A stretch of 64,000 nt of DNA from Rhodoferax sp. (lineage in GTDB: Bacteria > Pseudomonadota > Gammaproteobacteria > Burkholderiales > Burkholderiaceae_C). The notes beneath the pieces were generated by a model that was given only the letters and a program-made list of their open reading frames with translations, did not search any database and was not told where the DNA came from. The stretch is taken from NCBI GenBank assembly GCA_008015235.1, contig SSFF01000018.1:1-64000 (forward strand). The letters are read 5' to 3'. Below, piece by piece: positions 36,200 to 44,796 of the stretch (within the stretch, counting starts at the first letter, position 1; every line of letters begins with the position of its first letter). The translations under genes were made by a program, and so were the position numbers.

Positions 36200-38578
36200 T
36201 CAATCGTAGTTGCTGAATCGGCTGTGGCTGGTGCCAGCGTCGCGCAGATTCTGGTAGCGTGAAATATGCGATGTCAAGGTGCGCTGCGGGCTGATCCCGA
36301 GCTTGGTGAATCCGACGAATTCGAGCTGGAACATGATGCGCTGGTTTTCCGAGTTCACGCTGGTGGAGGTGCGTTCCAGCACCACGCGCCCCAGCCAGCA
36401 ACCCGCATCGTACTCAACGCCCAGCACGGTATCGACCAGCCGGCTCTCGTTCATGCTGTAGTTCATGCGGCCCACGGCATAGTAGCGGCCTTCGCCCTGG
36501 CCGCGTCCATAGCCCAGGTCCTGTCCCTTGTCGCCCCACAGGTCATTGAGCGGCCATTGCCAGCTCACATCCATCTGCTCACTCTGGTTGCGCGCAAAGC
36601 GGTAGGCCATGTTGAGCACGCGGTAGTGCCCAGGGTTGTAGCGTGCCGACACGGTGGAGCGTTCGGACAAGCCCGTCAGGGCGTTGTATTGGGCGACCGA
36701 GTCCAGTGTCCAGCGTTCGTTGACATTGGCCGACGCCCCCAGCAGCACGTCGCTGAAGCCGGCCTTGGCAGGTGCCGTGGTCGGGGTGTAGGTGACTTGC
36801 TGGTCTTCGAACCGGAAGCGTTGGGCCACGCCGAGCTTGAGTACCTGGGCTCCGCTGTCCGGATCGAGCAGGCGACTGGTCACGCCCAGTGTCAGCAGGT
36901 TGTTGTCGGAAATCTTGTCGTGGCCGACAAAGGCGTTCTCTGTATAGATGCTGGCAAAGTTGAAGTCCTTGATGCCGGTATCAAAATTCGGCAGCAGGCC
37001 CTGGTTGCGGTAAGGCGTGTAGACGTAGAACGCGCGCGGTTCCAGGGTCTGCACGAAAGCGGAACCGAAATAGCTGGTGTCGCGCTCGAACACCAGGCTG
37101 CTGTCGAGACTGAATGTCGGCACGACCGCGCTTTGGCTGGTGGCGCCATTGATGGCCAGTGGCGTGTCAAACTGGTAGGCCGCCGCATGCAATTGCAGCT
37201 TGGGGGTGATGTAACCGGCCGCTCCGACAAAAGGCCTTGCTGCCTGCGCCAGCGTATACGCGCGTTGGGCGTTGGGTTGCAGCGTCTTGGTGGGGTCCGA
37301 CTCGAAGCGCGTCATGTCGCCTTCCACGAACCAATCCACTCCGTGGTCGTTGTACTGGGTGTGGCGCACCACCACCTGCGGCATGCGGTCGTAGGGCGGG
37401 GTGATGGGTGAAGTGGCACTTTGGAGTGTCTGGTACTGCTGCACATTGGCTGTCACCGTCCAGGGGCCCCGGCCCCACGTGGTACTTACCTGGCTGGGCA
37501 GCAGGCGTTGTGTCAGGGTGCCGCTGCGAGTGAAGTCGGTCCAGTAGTCGTTGTCGCTCACATGGTTCAGGCTGACCGACAAGGCCACATCGCCGACATC
37601 CTGGATGCCTGTGTCCACCGTCCCGGTATGGGTCAGCGAATAGCCCCAGCGGTCCATCCCGCGCAGGCGGTCCGAGGACATGTAGTTGGCGCGCAGCGTG
37701 CCCTGGTACCGTGGCTCCAGGTAGCGGAACTCGGCCCCCATGTCGATACCCCGTGCCGTCATGATCGTCGGGGTGATGGTGGCGTCGCGGTTGGGGGCGA
37801 TGTTCCAGTAGTACGGCAGCAGGATCTCGGTGCCGCTGTTGCTGTCGGCTCCGATGGTGGGTGGCAGGAAGCCTGAGCGCCGCTTGTCGCTCAGTGGGAA
37901 GGCAAGTGCGGGCACCGGCAGCAGCGGCACGCCCTTGAAGCTCAGCACGGCACCGTGGGCTACCCCGCTGTCGTCTTCGTTGTCGAGCTCGAGCTTGTCC
38001 GCGCGCAAGATCCAGTCCGGCAACCAGTCGGGGCCCGGCTTGCGCTTGCAGGTGGTGTAGGTGGCCTTGTGCACCACGGTGTGGTTCTCGTCCACGAACT
38101 CGGCCCGGCTGGCCTCGCCGTGCGCGTCGTTCTGCAGGAACTGGTAGCGCGGTGCTTCGAAATGGCCACTGAATTTTTCCAGCTGCACATCCAGCGACGG
38201 GCCTTCGTAGACATTGCCGGCACGGTTGACACGCACAGCGCCGGTGGCACGGGCACGGTCGGCTTGCTGGTCGTATTCCAGCCGGTCGGCGCGGATGGTG
38301 GTGCCAGCGCGCCGCAGCACAGCGGCCCCTTCGATGACGGTGTCTTTTTCGGGGCGCCCCTGCAGATGGTCGCCTTCCAGGAACACCGGGCTTTGCTGAA
38401 CCTGCGCGTTGTCCAGGGCCTCGGGCAGCGCCGCGGTCGGGCGCAGCGCCGTGGGCGCTGCATCGTCCTCGGGCTGCACCGTTTCGGTCTGGGCGTGCAG
38501 CACCGAAGACCACCAGAACAGGGTGGCAGCGAGTGCAAGGGGGACAGGAAGTCGCGGCGGGCGCGGCGGTAAACGCAT
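36200..38578 (-). CDS. lptD: LPS-assembly outer membrane protein LptD
   Basis: 792 residues. A signal peptide (LALAATLFWWSSVLHA) is followed by an OstA/LptA-like jelly roll (~65-190; DTVIEGAAVLRRAGTTIRAD) and a large beta-barrel (~220-790), with DKRRSGFLPPTIGADSNSG at the start of the barrel. Two cysteines stand out, Cys177 (TYTTCKRKPG) and Cys727 (YDAGCWLGRVVLE). These match one of the two long-range disulfides known in E. coli LptD; the other pair is missing. With LptE it inserts LPS into the outer leaflet. First gene of the lptD-surA-rsmA operon, divergent from amgK with a 45-base gap. Confidence 0.95.
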   Translation of the reverse strand: MRLPPRPPRLPVPLALAATLFWWSSVLHAQTETVQPEDDAAPTALRPTAALPEALDNAQVQQSPVFLEGDHLQGRPEKDTVIEGAAVLRRAGTTIRADRLEYDQQADRARATGAVRVNRAGNVYEGPSLDVQLEKFSGHFEAPRYQFLQNDAHGEASRAEFVDENHTVVHKATYTTCKRKPGPDWLPDWILRADKLELDNEDDSGVAHGAVLSFKGVPLLPVPALAFPLSDKRRSGFLPPTIGADSNSGTEILLPYYWNIAPNRDATITPTIMTARGIDMGAEFRYLEPRYQGTLRANYMSSDRLRGMDRWGYSLTHTGTVDTGIQDVGDVALSVSLNHVSDNDYWTDFTRSGTLTQRLLPSQVSTTWGRGPWTVTANVQQYQTLQSATSPITPPYDRMPQVVVRHTQYNDHGVDWFVEGDMTRFESDPTKTLQPNAQRAYTLAQAARPFVGAAGYITPKLQLHAAAYQFDTPLAINGATSQSAVVPTFSLDSSLVFERDTSYFGSAFVQTLEPRAFYVYTPYRNQGLLPNFDTGIKDFNFASIYTENAFVGHDKISDNNLLTLGVTSRLLDPDSGAQVLKLGVAQRFRFEDQQVTYTPTTAPAKAGFSDVLLGASANVNERWTLDSVAQYNALTGLSERSTVSARYNPGHYRVLNMAYRFARNQSEQMDVSWQWPLNDLWGDKGQDLGYGRGQGEGRYYAVGRMNYSMNESRLVDTVLGVEYDAGCWLGRVVLERTSTSVNSENQRIMFQLEFVGFTKLGISPQRTLTSHISRYQNLRDAGTSHSRFSNYD

Positions 38579-38623
38579 GAAGGGTACAGGTCGGCAGGGT
38601 CGGCTTTGTAAAATGGATTATCC

Positions 38624-39787
38624 ATGAGTGCCACCACCCCTTCCTCTACCCCCGCCGCCATTCCGCTCGAATGGTCCGACCCATCCCGCCAGGCCCTGTT
38701 TGTCCAATGGCTTGCCGCCATTGCCCCGCAGCACGGCCTGCACGTGCAAACAGTGCGCCTGGCGTCTGCCGATGCCAGCTTTCGCCGCTACCTGCGCGTG
38801 GATTCTGCCGCCGGCACCCGCGTCATCATGGACGCGCCGCCGGACAAGGAAAACTGCCAGCCCTTTGTCCAGGTGGACCGGCTGATGGCGCAGGCGGGGC
38901 TGTGCGTGCCCGAGATCCTGGCCTGGGATGAAGCCCACGGCTTCATGCTGCTGTCTGACCTGGGTACCCAGACCCTGATGCAGACCATCAACCCCGACGC
39001 GGCCCCGCCACTGGCGGCCTACCTGGAAGCCGTGGACCTGCTGGTGCAGTGGCAAAAGGCCTCGCAGCCAGGGGTATTGCCCGCCTACGACGAAGCCCTG
39101 CTGCGCCGCGAGCTGGAACTGTTCCCGGAGTGGTACATCGGCCGCCACCGGGGTATGACCCTGAGCGAGGCCCAGCGCAAGACCCTGGACGAGGCCTTTA
39201 CCCGCATCGTGCGCGCCAACCTGGCCAGCCCCAGCGTCTATGTGCACCGCGACTTCATGCCGCGCAACCTGATGGTCGCGAATGTGGCCCCCACGCTCGG
39301 CGCTGGAGCGTCCTCGCTGCCCCCCGAGGGGGCCCTCGCGGCTCGGGGCGGCCCAGCGCTGCTCACGCAGAAGCTGAACCTGGGCGTGCTCGACTTTCAG
39401 GACGCTGTCTACGGCCCCATCACCTACGACATTGCCAGCCTGCTGCGCGACGCCTTCCTGAGCTGGGACGAGGAGTTCTGCCTGGACGTGACCATCCGCT
39501 ACTGGGACAAGGCGCGCAAGGCCGGGCTGCCCGTGGGCGACGACTTCGGCGAGTTCTACCGTGCTGTGGAGTGGATGGGCCTGCAGCGCCACCTCAAAGT
39601 GGCCGGCATCTTTGCGCGCCTGACCCTGCGCGACGGCAAACCCCAGTACCTGGCTGACACGCCGCGTTTCATCCACTACATCCGCGCCACCTGCAGCCGC
39701 TACATCGAGCTTAAACCGCTGCTGCGCCTGGTGGAAAGCATCGAAGGCATTGAAGCCCCCAGCGGCTACGCCTTTGGCCGGGTTTGA
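38624..39787 (+). CDS. amgK: Anomeric MurNAc/GlcNAc kinase of the aminoglycoside phosphotransferase family
   Basis: 387 residues. Kinase features: ASFRRYLRV and RVIMDAPPDKENCQPFV (nucleotide loop and Lys-equivalent region), catalytic VYVHRDFMPRNLM and metal-binding VLDFQDAVYGP. The position divergent from lptD matches Pseudomonas, where AmgK phosphorylates recycled MurNAc for MurU. Between the two catalytic motifs a ~30-residue segment (APTLGAGASSLPPEGALAAR and following) is encoded by GC-rich DNA with a CCCCCGAGGGGG hairpin (39285-39366). It looks like an inserted repeat that keeps the frame. Confidence 0.85.
   Translation: MSATTPSSTPAAIPLEWSDPSRQALFVQWLAAIAPQHGLHVQTVRLASADASFRRYLRVDSAAGTRVIMDAPPDKENCQPFVQVDRLMAQAGLCVPEILAWDEAHGFMLLSDLGTQTLMQTINPDAAPPLAAYLEAVDLLVQWQKASQPGVLPAYDEALLRRELELFPEWYIGRHRGMTLSEAQRKTLDEAFTRIVRANLASPSVYVHRDFMPRNLMVANVAPTLGAGASSLPPEGALAARGGPALLTQKLNLGVLDFQDAVYGPITYDIASLLRDAFLSWDEEFCLDVTIRYWDKARKAGLPVGDDFGEFYRAVEWMGLQRHLKVAGIFARLTLRDGKPQYLADTPRFIHYIRATCSRYIELKPLLRLVESIEGIEAPSGYAFGRV
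39285..39366 (+). repeat. Probable GC-rich repeat inserted in frame in amgK
   Basis: Contains CCCCCACGCTCGGCGCTGGA, then GCTGCCCCCCGAGGGGGCCC and GGCTCGGGGCGGCCCAGCGC. I recall very similar sequence as an interspersed intergenic repeat of Burkholderiales. It adds about 28 residues between the HRD and LDFQD motifs without a stop. Confidence 0.5.
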
Positions 39788-39795
39788 GGGTCAAA

Positions 39796-39847
39796 ATGGC
39801 CTCCAGCCCGCGTATCCATTGCGCAAGCAGCTACTGATTGCATAGCA
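39796..39847 (-). repeat. Interspersed repeat, inverted copy between amgK and rsmE
   Basis: Plus-strand GGCCTCCAGCCCGCGTATCC, then ATTGCGCAAGCAGCTACTGA, then TTGCATAGCAA. It fills the whole gap between the amgK stop and the rsmE start codon; a forward copy overlaps the rsmE stop. Confidence 0.8.
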
Positions 39848-39848
39848 A

Positions 39849-40598
39849 ATGCCACGCATCCACTGTCCCTTGCCCCTTTCGGAAGGCGCTGCGCTGAGCC
39901 TGCCGCCCGGTGCTGCGCGCCATGTGCAGGTGCTGCGCATGCAGCCTGGCCAGACGCTGACCCTGTTCACGGGCGACGAGGCCACTGGCGGCGAATTCAG
40001 CGCCACCATCACCCGCATGGGGCGCTCGGACGTCGAGGTCGAGGTCGGCACTTTCCACCCGGTGCAGCGCGAGGCCGGTCTGCGCATCCACCTGGCCGTG
40101 GGCATGCCCGCCAACGAACGCATGGACTGGCTGGTGGAAAAAGCCACCGAACTCGGTGTGGCCAGCATCCAGCCGCTGATGACCGAGCGCAGCGTGTTGC
40201 GCCTGTCCGGCGAGCGCGCCGACAAGAAGTTGGCCCACTGGCACAGCGTGGCGGTCTCCGCCTGTGAACAGTGTGGCGGCAACCGCGTGCCCGTCATCCA
40301 CCCGGTGCAGACGCTGGCGCGCTGGCTGGCCCAGCCACTGCAGGCTGACACGGGCGTACGCCATGTGCTGTCGCTGGCCGATGGCAGCCAGCCGCTGTCG
40401 ACCCGGCTGCAGGCCCTGGCCGCGGGTGATGGGGCGGGCTGCTTCCTGCTCGGGCCCGAAGGCGGGCTGGGCCCCGACGAAGAACAGCAGGCGCTGGAGC
40501 GCGGTTTCGTGCCTACCGGTCTGGGGCCGCGCGTGCTGCGCACCGAAACGGCGGCACTGGCGGTGCTGGCCAGTGCCGTGTTGCTACCAATAGCGTAG
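39849..40598 (+). CDS. rsmE: 16S rRNA (uracil-1498-N3)-methyltransferase
   Basis: 249 residues. The N-terminal PUA-like part (ARHVQVLRMQPGQTLTLF) is followed by a SPOUT/trefoil-knot methyltransferase domain: AVGMPANERMDWLVEKATEL, EQCGGNRVPVI, and the knot region FLLGPEGGLGPDEEQQA with GLGPRVLRTETAAL. It methylates U1498 of 16S rRNA. Interspersed repeats lie at both ends in inverted orientation, and the last five codons plus stop (LLPIA) come from the downstream copy. There is no normal ribosome site: the repeat immediately precedes the ATG. Confidence 0.93.
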   Translation: MPRIHCPLPLSEGAALSLPPGAARHVQVLRMQPGQTLTLFTGDEATGGEFSATITRMGRSDVEVEVGTFHPVQREAGLRIHLAVGMPANERMDWLVEKATELGVASIQPLMTERSVLRLSGERADKKLAHWHSVAVSACEQCGGNRVPVIHPVQTLARWLAQPLQADTGVRHVLSLADGSQPLSTRLQALAAGDGAGCFLLGPEGGLGPDEEQQALERGFVPTGLGPRVLRTETAALAVLASAVLLPIA

Positions 40599-40632
40599 CT
40601 GCTTGCGCAATGTTTACGCGGGCTTAGGCCCT
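40581..40632 (+). repeat. Interspersed repeat, forward copy overlapping the rsmE stop
   Basis: Reads TTGCTACCAATAGCGTAGCT, then GCTTGCGCAATGTTTACGCG, then GGCTTAGGCC. It supplies the rsmE stop codon and abuts the stop of the convergent cytochrome gene at 40631. Confidence 0.82.
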
Positions 40633-41302
40633 ATTCCATGCCTGAAATGTAGGCCGCCAGGGCGTCGACATCGGCGTCGCTGAGCAGGCTGGTGGCGGCG
40701 GCCATGAGCGGGTCGCTGCGCTGCACGCTACCGGCGCGGTAGCGCTTGATGGTCTTGGTCAGATAACCGGCCTGCTGGCCGGCAATGCGGGCGAACTTCT
40801 CGTTGCCGCGCCCATTCTCGCCATGGCAGCGGAAGCAGTTTTTGCTGAACAGGTCCCGACCCTTGGCCACCTGGGCCGGGTTCGTGCCGGCCCGGTGTGG
40901 CAACACCGTCTGGGCGCCGAAGTACACCACCATCCCGATGGTTTCTTCCGGGTTGAGTGCGCGGATCATGCCTTCCATGAACTCGTTCTTGCGCCGACCT
41001 TCGGCAAACTGGCGCACCTGGTCGAGCAGGTAGCCGGGGTTCTGGCCGGCCAGGTTCGGGATGTCGGGGTTGGTGCTGTTGCCGCCCTCCCCGTGGCAGT
41101 TGGCGCAGAAGCCGGCCACGCGGCGCCCGACTTTCATGGCATCTTCCAGCGCCTTCGGTGTGGCCTGCGCCTCCTTGAGCTTGGCGGCATAGTCCACCTC
41201 GGCGCGGGGCTTGGGGTTTTGTGCCATGGCGCCCAGGCAGCATGCCCAGCCCAATACCAACGCAGCGACAACACGAGAACAGCGGTCCATGGTCAAACCC
41301 AT
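40631..41302 (-). CDS. Dihaem cytochrome c (c4-like)
   Basis: 223 residues from ATG at 41302 (a second ATG at 41290 is possible). The signal peptide VVAALVLGWACCLGAMA precedes two class I haem domains with CXXCH sites: FCANCHGEGG and CFRCHGENG. Each has a later Met ligand candidate (EFMEGMIRAL; DPLMAAATSLL). Such periplasmic cytochromes carry electrons to terminal oxidases or reductases. A perfect FNR-type box lies ~90 bases upstream (41385), so expression probably responds to oxygen. Confidence 0.9.
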   Translation of the reverse strand: MGLTMDRCSRVVAALVLGWACCLGAMAQNPKPRAEVDYAAKLKEAQATPKALEDAMKVGRRVAGFCANCHGEGGNSTNPDIPNLAGQNPGYLLDQVRQFAEGRRKNEFMEGMIRALNPEETIGMVVYFGAQTVLPHRAGTNPAQVAKGRDLFSKNCFRCHGENGRGNEKFARIAGQQAGYLTKTIKRYRAGSVQRSDPLMAAATSLLSDADVDALAAYISGME

Positions 41303-41384
41303 CTTGAAGAAGTGGGCATTCTAGATTTGCATCAAGACTTCACGGGTTAACCCCGGGGCGTTCTCCGGCCTAGCCGCAGTTTTT

Positions 41385-41398
41385 TTGATGCAGATCAA
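41385..41398 (-). promoter_or_regulatory. FNR/Anr-type binding site
   Basis: TTGATGCAGATCAA matches the consensus TTGAT-N4-ATCAA perfectly. It lies in the 141-base gap between acyl-CoA dehydrogenase (end) and the cytochrome c gene (start), centred about 90 bases from the cytochrome start codon. Control by an oxygen-sensing CRP/FNR regulator is likely. Confidence 0.75.
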
Positions 41399-41443
41399 CT
41401 TCAACCGTGCGCTGGGGCTGGATTGGCCCCTTGGCTGGCGGTG

Positions 41444-42733
41444 TCAGGCGCGAATGCGTGGTGCCGCTGCCAGCTGCTCGGGCAGGGTGAAGTAGGCGGC
41501 GCTTTCTCCCAGGTGGGCGCGGGTCTGGTCCAGCACATGGCGTGCGACCGTGCGCAGGTGCACTTCGTCGGGCCCGTCCATCAGGTGCATGGCGCGGCCC
41601 CAGGTCCACAGGTAGGCCAGCGGCGTGTCGGGGGACAGGCCCATGGCGCCAAAGACCTGCATGGCGCGGTCGACCACGCGGGTCTGCAGCCTGGCCGCCA
41701 CCACCTTGATGCCGGCCACATCGGCGCGGCTCTGGTGTGGGTGCTGCTGCATGCCACCCTGGTCCAGGCGCCAGGCCGCCTGCAGCACCAGCAGGCGCGC
41801 CTGGTCGATCTCCAGCCGCGACTCGGCGATCCACTCCTGCACATTGGCAAAGTCGGCCAGGTACTTGCCGAAGGTCTGGCGTTCCAGCGCACGTGCGCTC
41901 ATCAGCTCCAGCGCCAGCTCGCACTGGCCGATGGTGCGCATGCAGTGGTGGATACGCCCCGGCCCCAGGCGCGCCTGTGCCATGGCAAAACCGGCGCCGC
42001 GCGCCCCCAGCACCTGGTCGGGCGCCACGCGCACGTTCTCGAAACGGATTTCGCAGTGCCCTTCAGGGGCCTGGTGCTGCATCACCGGGATGTTGCGCAG
42101 CACCTGGACGCCGGGCGTGTCCATGGGCACCAGCACCATGCTGTGCTGGGCGTGGGGGTCCTCACCTGCATCGTTGTCGCGGCACATCACGATCAGTAGC
42201 CGGCACGCCGGATGGGCAGCACCGGTGATGAACCACTTGCGCCCATGAAGCACCAGTCCCTGGGGGCTATCGCGCAGCACGGTCTGCAGGTTGGTCGGGT
42301 CGCTGGAGGCAACGTCCGGCTCCGACATGGCAAAGGCGGAACGTATCTCGCCCCTCAAAAGCGGGTAGAGCCACTGCTGTGCCTGCGTTGGCGTGGCAAA
42401 ACGCTGCAGCAGCTCCATGTTGCCGCTGTCGGGCGCGCTGCAGTTGAACACCTCGCTGGCCCAGGGCAGTCGCCCCATCACTTCGGCCAGGGCGGCATAG
42501 TCCACATTGCACAGGCCCTGGCCGGGCACGCCGGGCGGCAATTGGGGCAGGAAAAAATTCCACAAACCTTCCTCGCGCGCCAGGCACTTGAGATCCTCCA
42601 CGAAGGGCGGGGGGTAGACGCCCTGTGCCACGGCCAGGTGCCAGGCGGGGTTGTAGGGCAGCAGGTAGGTGTCCATGAAGCTGCGTACGCGTGCACGCAG
42701 TGCCACAGTGGCGGTAGAGAAATCGAAGTCCAT
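41444..42733 (-). CDS. Acyl-CoA dehydrogenase family protein
   Basis: 429 residues from ATG at 42733 (MDFDFSTATVALRARVRSFM). Typical features: FAMSEPDVASSDPTNLQT (FAD/substrate loop), GRKWFITGAAHP, VRVAPDQVLGARGAGF, RIHHCMRTIGQCELALELM, AESRLEIDQARLLVLQAA, and the C-terminal VFGAMGLSPDTPLAYLWTWG. It is FAD-dependent and oxidises an acyl-CoA thioester; length and motifs are closest to the ACAD10/11-like group. No other beta-oxidation gene is adjacent. It is followed by an FNR-type box and the cytochrome gene, and preceded by the hybrid kinase on the same strand. Confidence 0.9.
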   Translation of the reverse strand: MDFDFSTATVALRARVRSFMDTYLLPYNPAWHLAVAQGVYPPPFVEDLKCLAREEGLWNFFLPQLPPGVPGQGLCNVDYAALAEVMGRLPWASEVFNCSAPDSGNMELLQRFATPTQAQQWLYPLLRGEIRSAFAMSEPDVASSDPTNLQTVLRDSPQGLVLHGRKWFITGAAHPACRLLIVMCRDNDAGEDPHAQHSMVLVPMDTPGVQVLRNIPVMQHQAPEGHCEIRFENVRVAPDQVLGARGAGFAMAQARLGPGRIHHCMRTIGQCELALELMSARALERQTFGKYLADFANVQEWIAESRLEIDQARLLVLQAAWRLDQGGMQQHPHQSRADVAGIKVVAARLQTRVVDRAMQVFGAMGLSPDTPLAYLWTWGRAMHLMDGPDEVHLRTVARHVLDQTRAHLGESAAYFTLPEQLAAAPRIRA

Positions 42734-42807
42734 GGTGTGCGGCCCGCCGCGCCAAGCAGCCAAGGCCGGGCGCCAGTCTGCGCCTGTGTCGGCTACCTGT
42801 CTGTCAC

Positions 42808-44730
42808 CTAGGCGGCGCGGGGCACCCTTGCCAGCGCTGCAGTGAGCAGATCCTTGCGCAGCGGCTTGCTCAGAAAGTCGTTCATGCCCGCGCCCAGGCA
42901 CTCCAGGCGGTCCGACTCCATGGCATTGGCGGTGAGGGCGATGATCCAGCAGTCGCGGTTGATGCCCGCCCCTTGGCGGATGGTGCGTGCCGCATCGAGC
43001 CCGTTCATCACCGGCATCTGCATGTCCATGAGGATCGCGTCGTAGCGCCGCTGTGCTGCCATGTCCACGCCCTGGCGCCCGTCACCCGCCACGTCCACGG
43101 CATAGCCCATGCGCTCCAGCAGCGTAGAGGCCAGTTTCTGGTTCACCAGGTGGTCCTCCACCAGCAGTACCGTGCCCGCCGTTGTCACGTCTTGCACGGC
43201 GGCCGGGCCGGTGGGTGCCGGCAGTGTGGCCGGCGCCTCGGTGCAGTGGGGTTCGGAGGGGGCCTCCGGCTGCAAGGTGGCCGCTGGCCGTGAGGGGTCA
43301 AGCGCCAGTGGCAAGGTGAACCAGAATTCCGTGCCCATGCCCTTCTGGCTGCGCACGCCGATGCTGCCGCCCATGCCTTCCACCAGCTTCTTGGAAATGG
43401 CCAGGCCCAGACCGGTGCCACCGAAGCGGCGCGTTGCCGAACCGTCCACCTGCGTGAAGCTCTGGAACAGCTGGGCCAGGTCTGGTTCTGACATCCCGAT
43501 GCCCGTGTCGCGCACGGCGAAGTGCAGCAGCGCCTTTTCCCGCTGGACCAGCACCTGCACCGTGCCCTGGTCGGTGAACTTCACTGCATTGCTCACCAGG
43601 TTGAGCAGCACCTGGCGGATGCGCAGCGCATCCCCCACGAAGCAGGCGGCACTTCCTGCGTCCAGCGCGAAGGAAAGCGCCACCCCCTTTTGCTGCGCCC
43701 GCACGCGCAGCACCGCATGCACGCCCTGCACCAGCGCGGGCAGGTCGAAGCTGGCCTGGTCGAACTCCATCTTGCCGGCCTCGATCTTCGAGATGTCGAG
43801 GATGTCGTTGATGATCGCCAGCAAGGCTTCCCCCGACTGCAGGATGTCGCGCACATAGCTCTGCTGCACCGGCGTCAACGGCGTACCTTCGAGCAGACCC
43901 GCCATGCCCATCACGCCGTTCATGGGCGTGCGGATTTCGTGGCTCATGGTCGCCAGGAACTGCGACTTCATGCGGTTGCCCTGCTCGGCAGCGAGTTTGG
44001 CGGCCTCGTTCTGCGCAGCCAGTTGGCGCAGGGATTCGGCATGGCGGCGCCGCGCCACCTCGTTGCGCCAGAAGAAGAACAGCATGGTCAGGTACAGGAC
44101 CAGGTAGATCGTGGTCAAGCCGAACAGCAGCTTGCCCTGCTGCGAACGCGTGTGCGCAAATTCCTTGGAGCGGTCGGTGTAGATCTCCAGTACCGCCACC
44201 TGCCGCAGCCCGTCCTCCACCGGCACGTACGAGGACACCAGGTTCACGTCCTCGAGCGTGCGCCCGAAGCTCTCGAAACTCTGGCGGTAACTCAGCTCGC
44301 TCGAAGGCACACCACGCGCCGCGTTGATGAAACCGGCCGACTCGGCCTTGCTCTCGCCCACCTGGGAGAAGGTCGACGAATACCGGGTCACGCCGCGCGG
44401 GTCGAAGATCTTGACCTTGACGATGTCGGTGCGGCGCACGAAATGGCGCACCACCGCGTCGATCCGGGCCAGTTGCGGATTGGCGCGGATGGCCTGCACC
44501 GAAGTCTCTTCGAGCGTAAGCAGTGGTTGCAGCTCCTTCCAGGTCTCGGATACCAGCACCTCGGCCACGGCAATGTTGGCCGCCTGTGTGGTGCGCACGA
44601 TTCCTTCCTCGGTGGATTCGATCACGAGCTGCCACGTTGCCACCAGTGCCAGCGAAAGCACCACGAAGGACAGCACCGCAAAGGCACGGGTGGTGTAGCT
44701 TTCGAGCGTGGAACGGAGGTAGGCCAGCAT
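42808..44730 (-). CDS. Hybrid sensor histidine kinase with one receiver domain
   Basis: 640 residues. Two membrane helices (~16-37 and ~203-222) enclose a periplasmic sensor domain of about 165 residues. A coiled linker leads to HisKA with [10 protein letters not shown] (His264), an ATPase domain ([29 protein letters not shown]) and a C-terminal receiver with LLVEDHLVN and Asp569 in LMDMQMPVMNG. No DNA-binding regulator or Hpt gene is adjacent, so the phosphorelay partner is elsewhere. Upstream lies the PepSY/53-residue pair on the same strand with a 66-base gap. Confidence 0.93.
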   Translation of the reverse strand: MLAYLRSTLESYTTRAFAVLSFVVLSLALVATWQLVIESTEEGIVRTTQAANIAVAEVLVSETWKELQPLLTLEETSVQAIRANPQLARIDAVVRHFVRRTDIVKVKIFDPRGVTRYSSTFSQVGESKAESAGFINAARGVPSSELSYRQSFESFGRTLEDVNLVSSYVPVEDGLRQVAVLEIYTDRSKEFAHTRSQQGKLLFGLTTIYLVLYLTMLFFFWRNEVARRRHAESLRQLAAQNEAAKLAAEQGNRMKSQFLATMSHEIRTPMNGVMGMAGLLEGTPLTPVQQSYVRDILQSGEALLAIINDILDISKIEAGKMEFDQASFDLPALVQGVHAVLRVRAQQKGVALSFALDAGSAACFVGDALRIRQVLLNLVSNAVKFTDQGTVQVLVQREKALLHFAVRDTGIGMSEPDLAQLFQSFTQVDGSATRRFGGTGLGLAISKKLVEGMGGSIGVRSQKGMGTEFWFTLPLALDPSRPAATLQPEAPSEPHCTEAPATLPAPTGPAAVQDVTTAGTVLLVEDHLVNQKLASTLLERMGYAVDVAGDGRQGVDMAAQRRYDAILMDMQMPVMNGLDAARTIRQGAGINRDCWIIALTANAMESDRLECLGAGMNDFLSKPLRKDLLTAALARVPRAA

Positions 44731-44796
44731 GGTTCAGCAAGGGCAAGACCCTCCATTGTGCGGGCAAAGCCGCCCCAACCATGCCAAGCGCGATGT

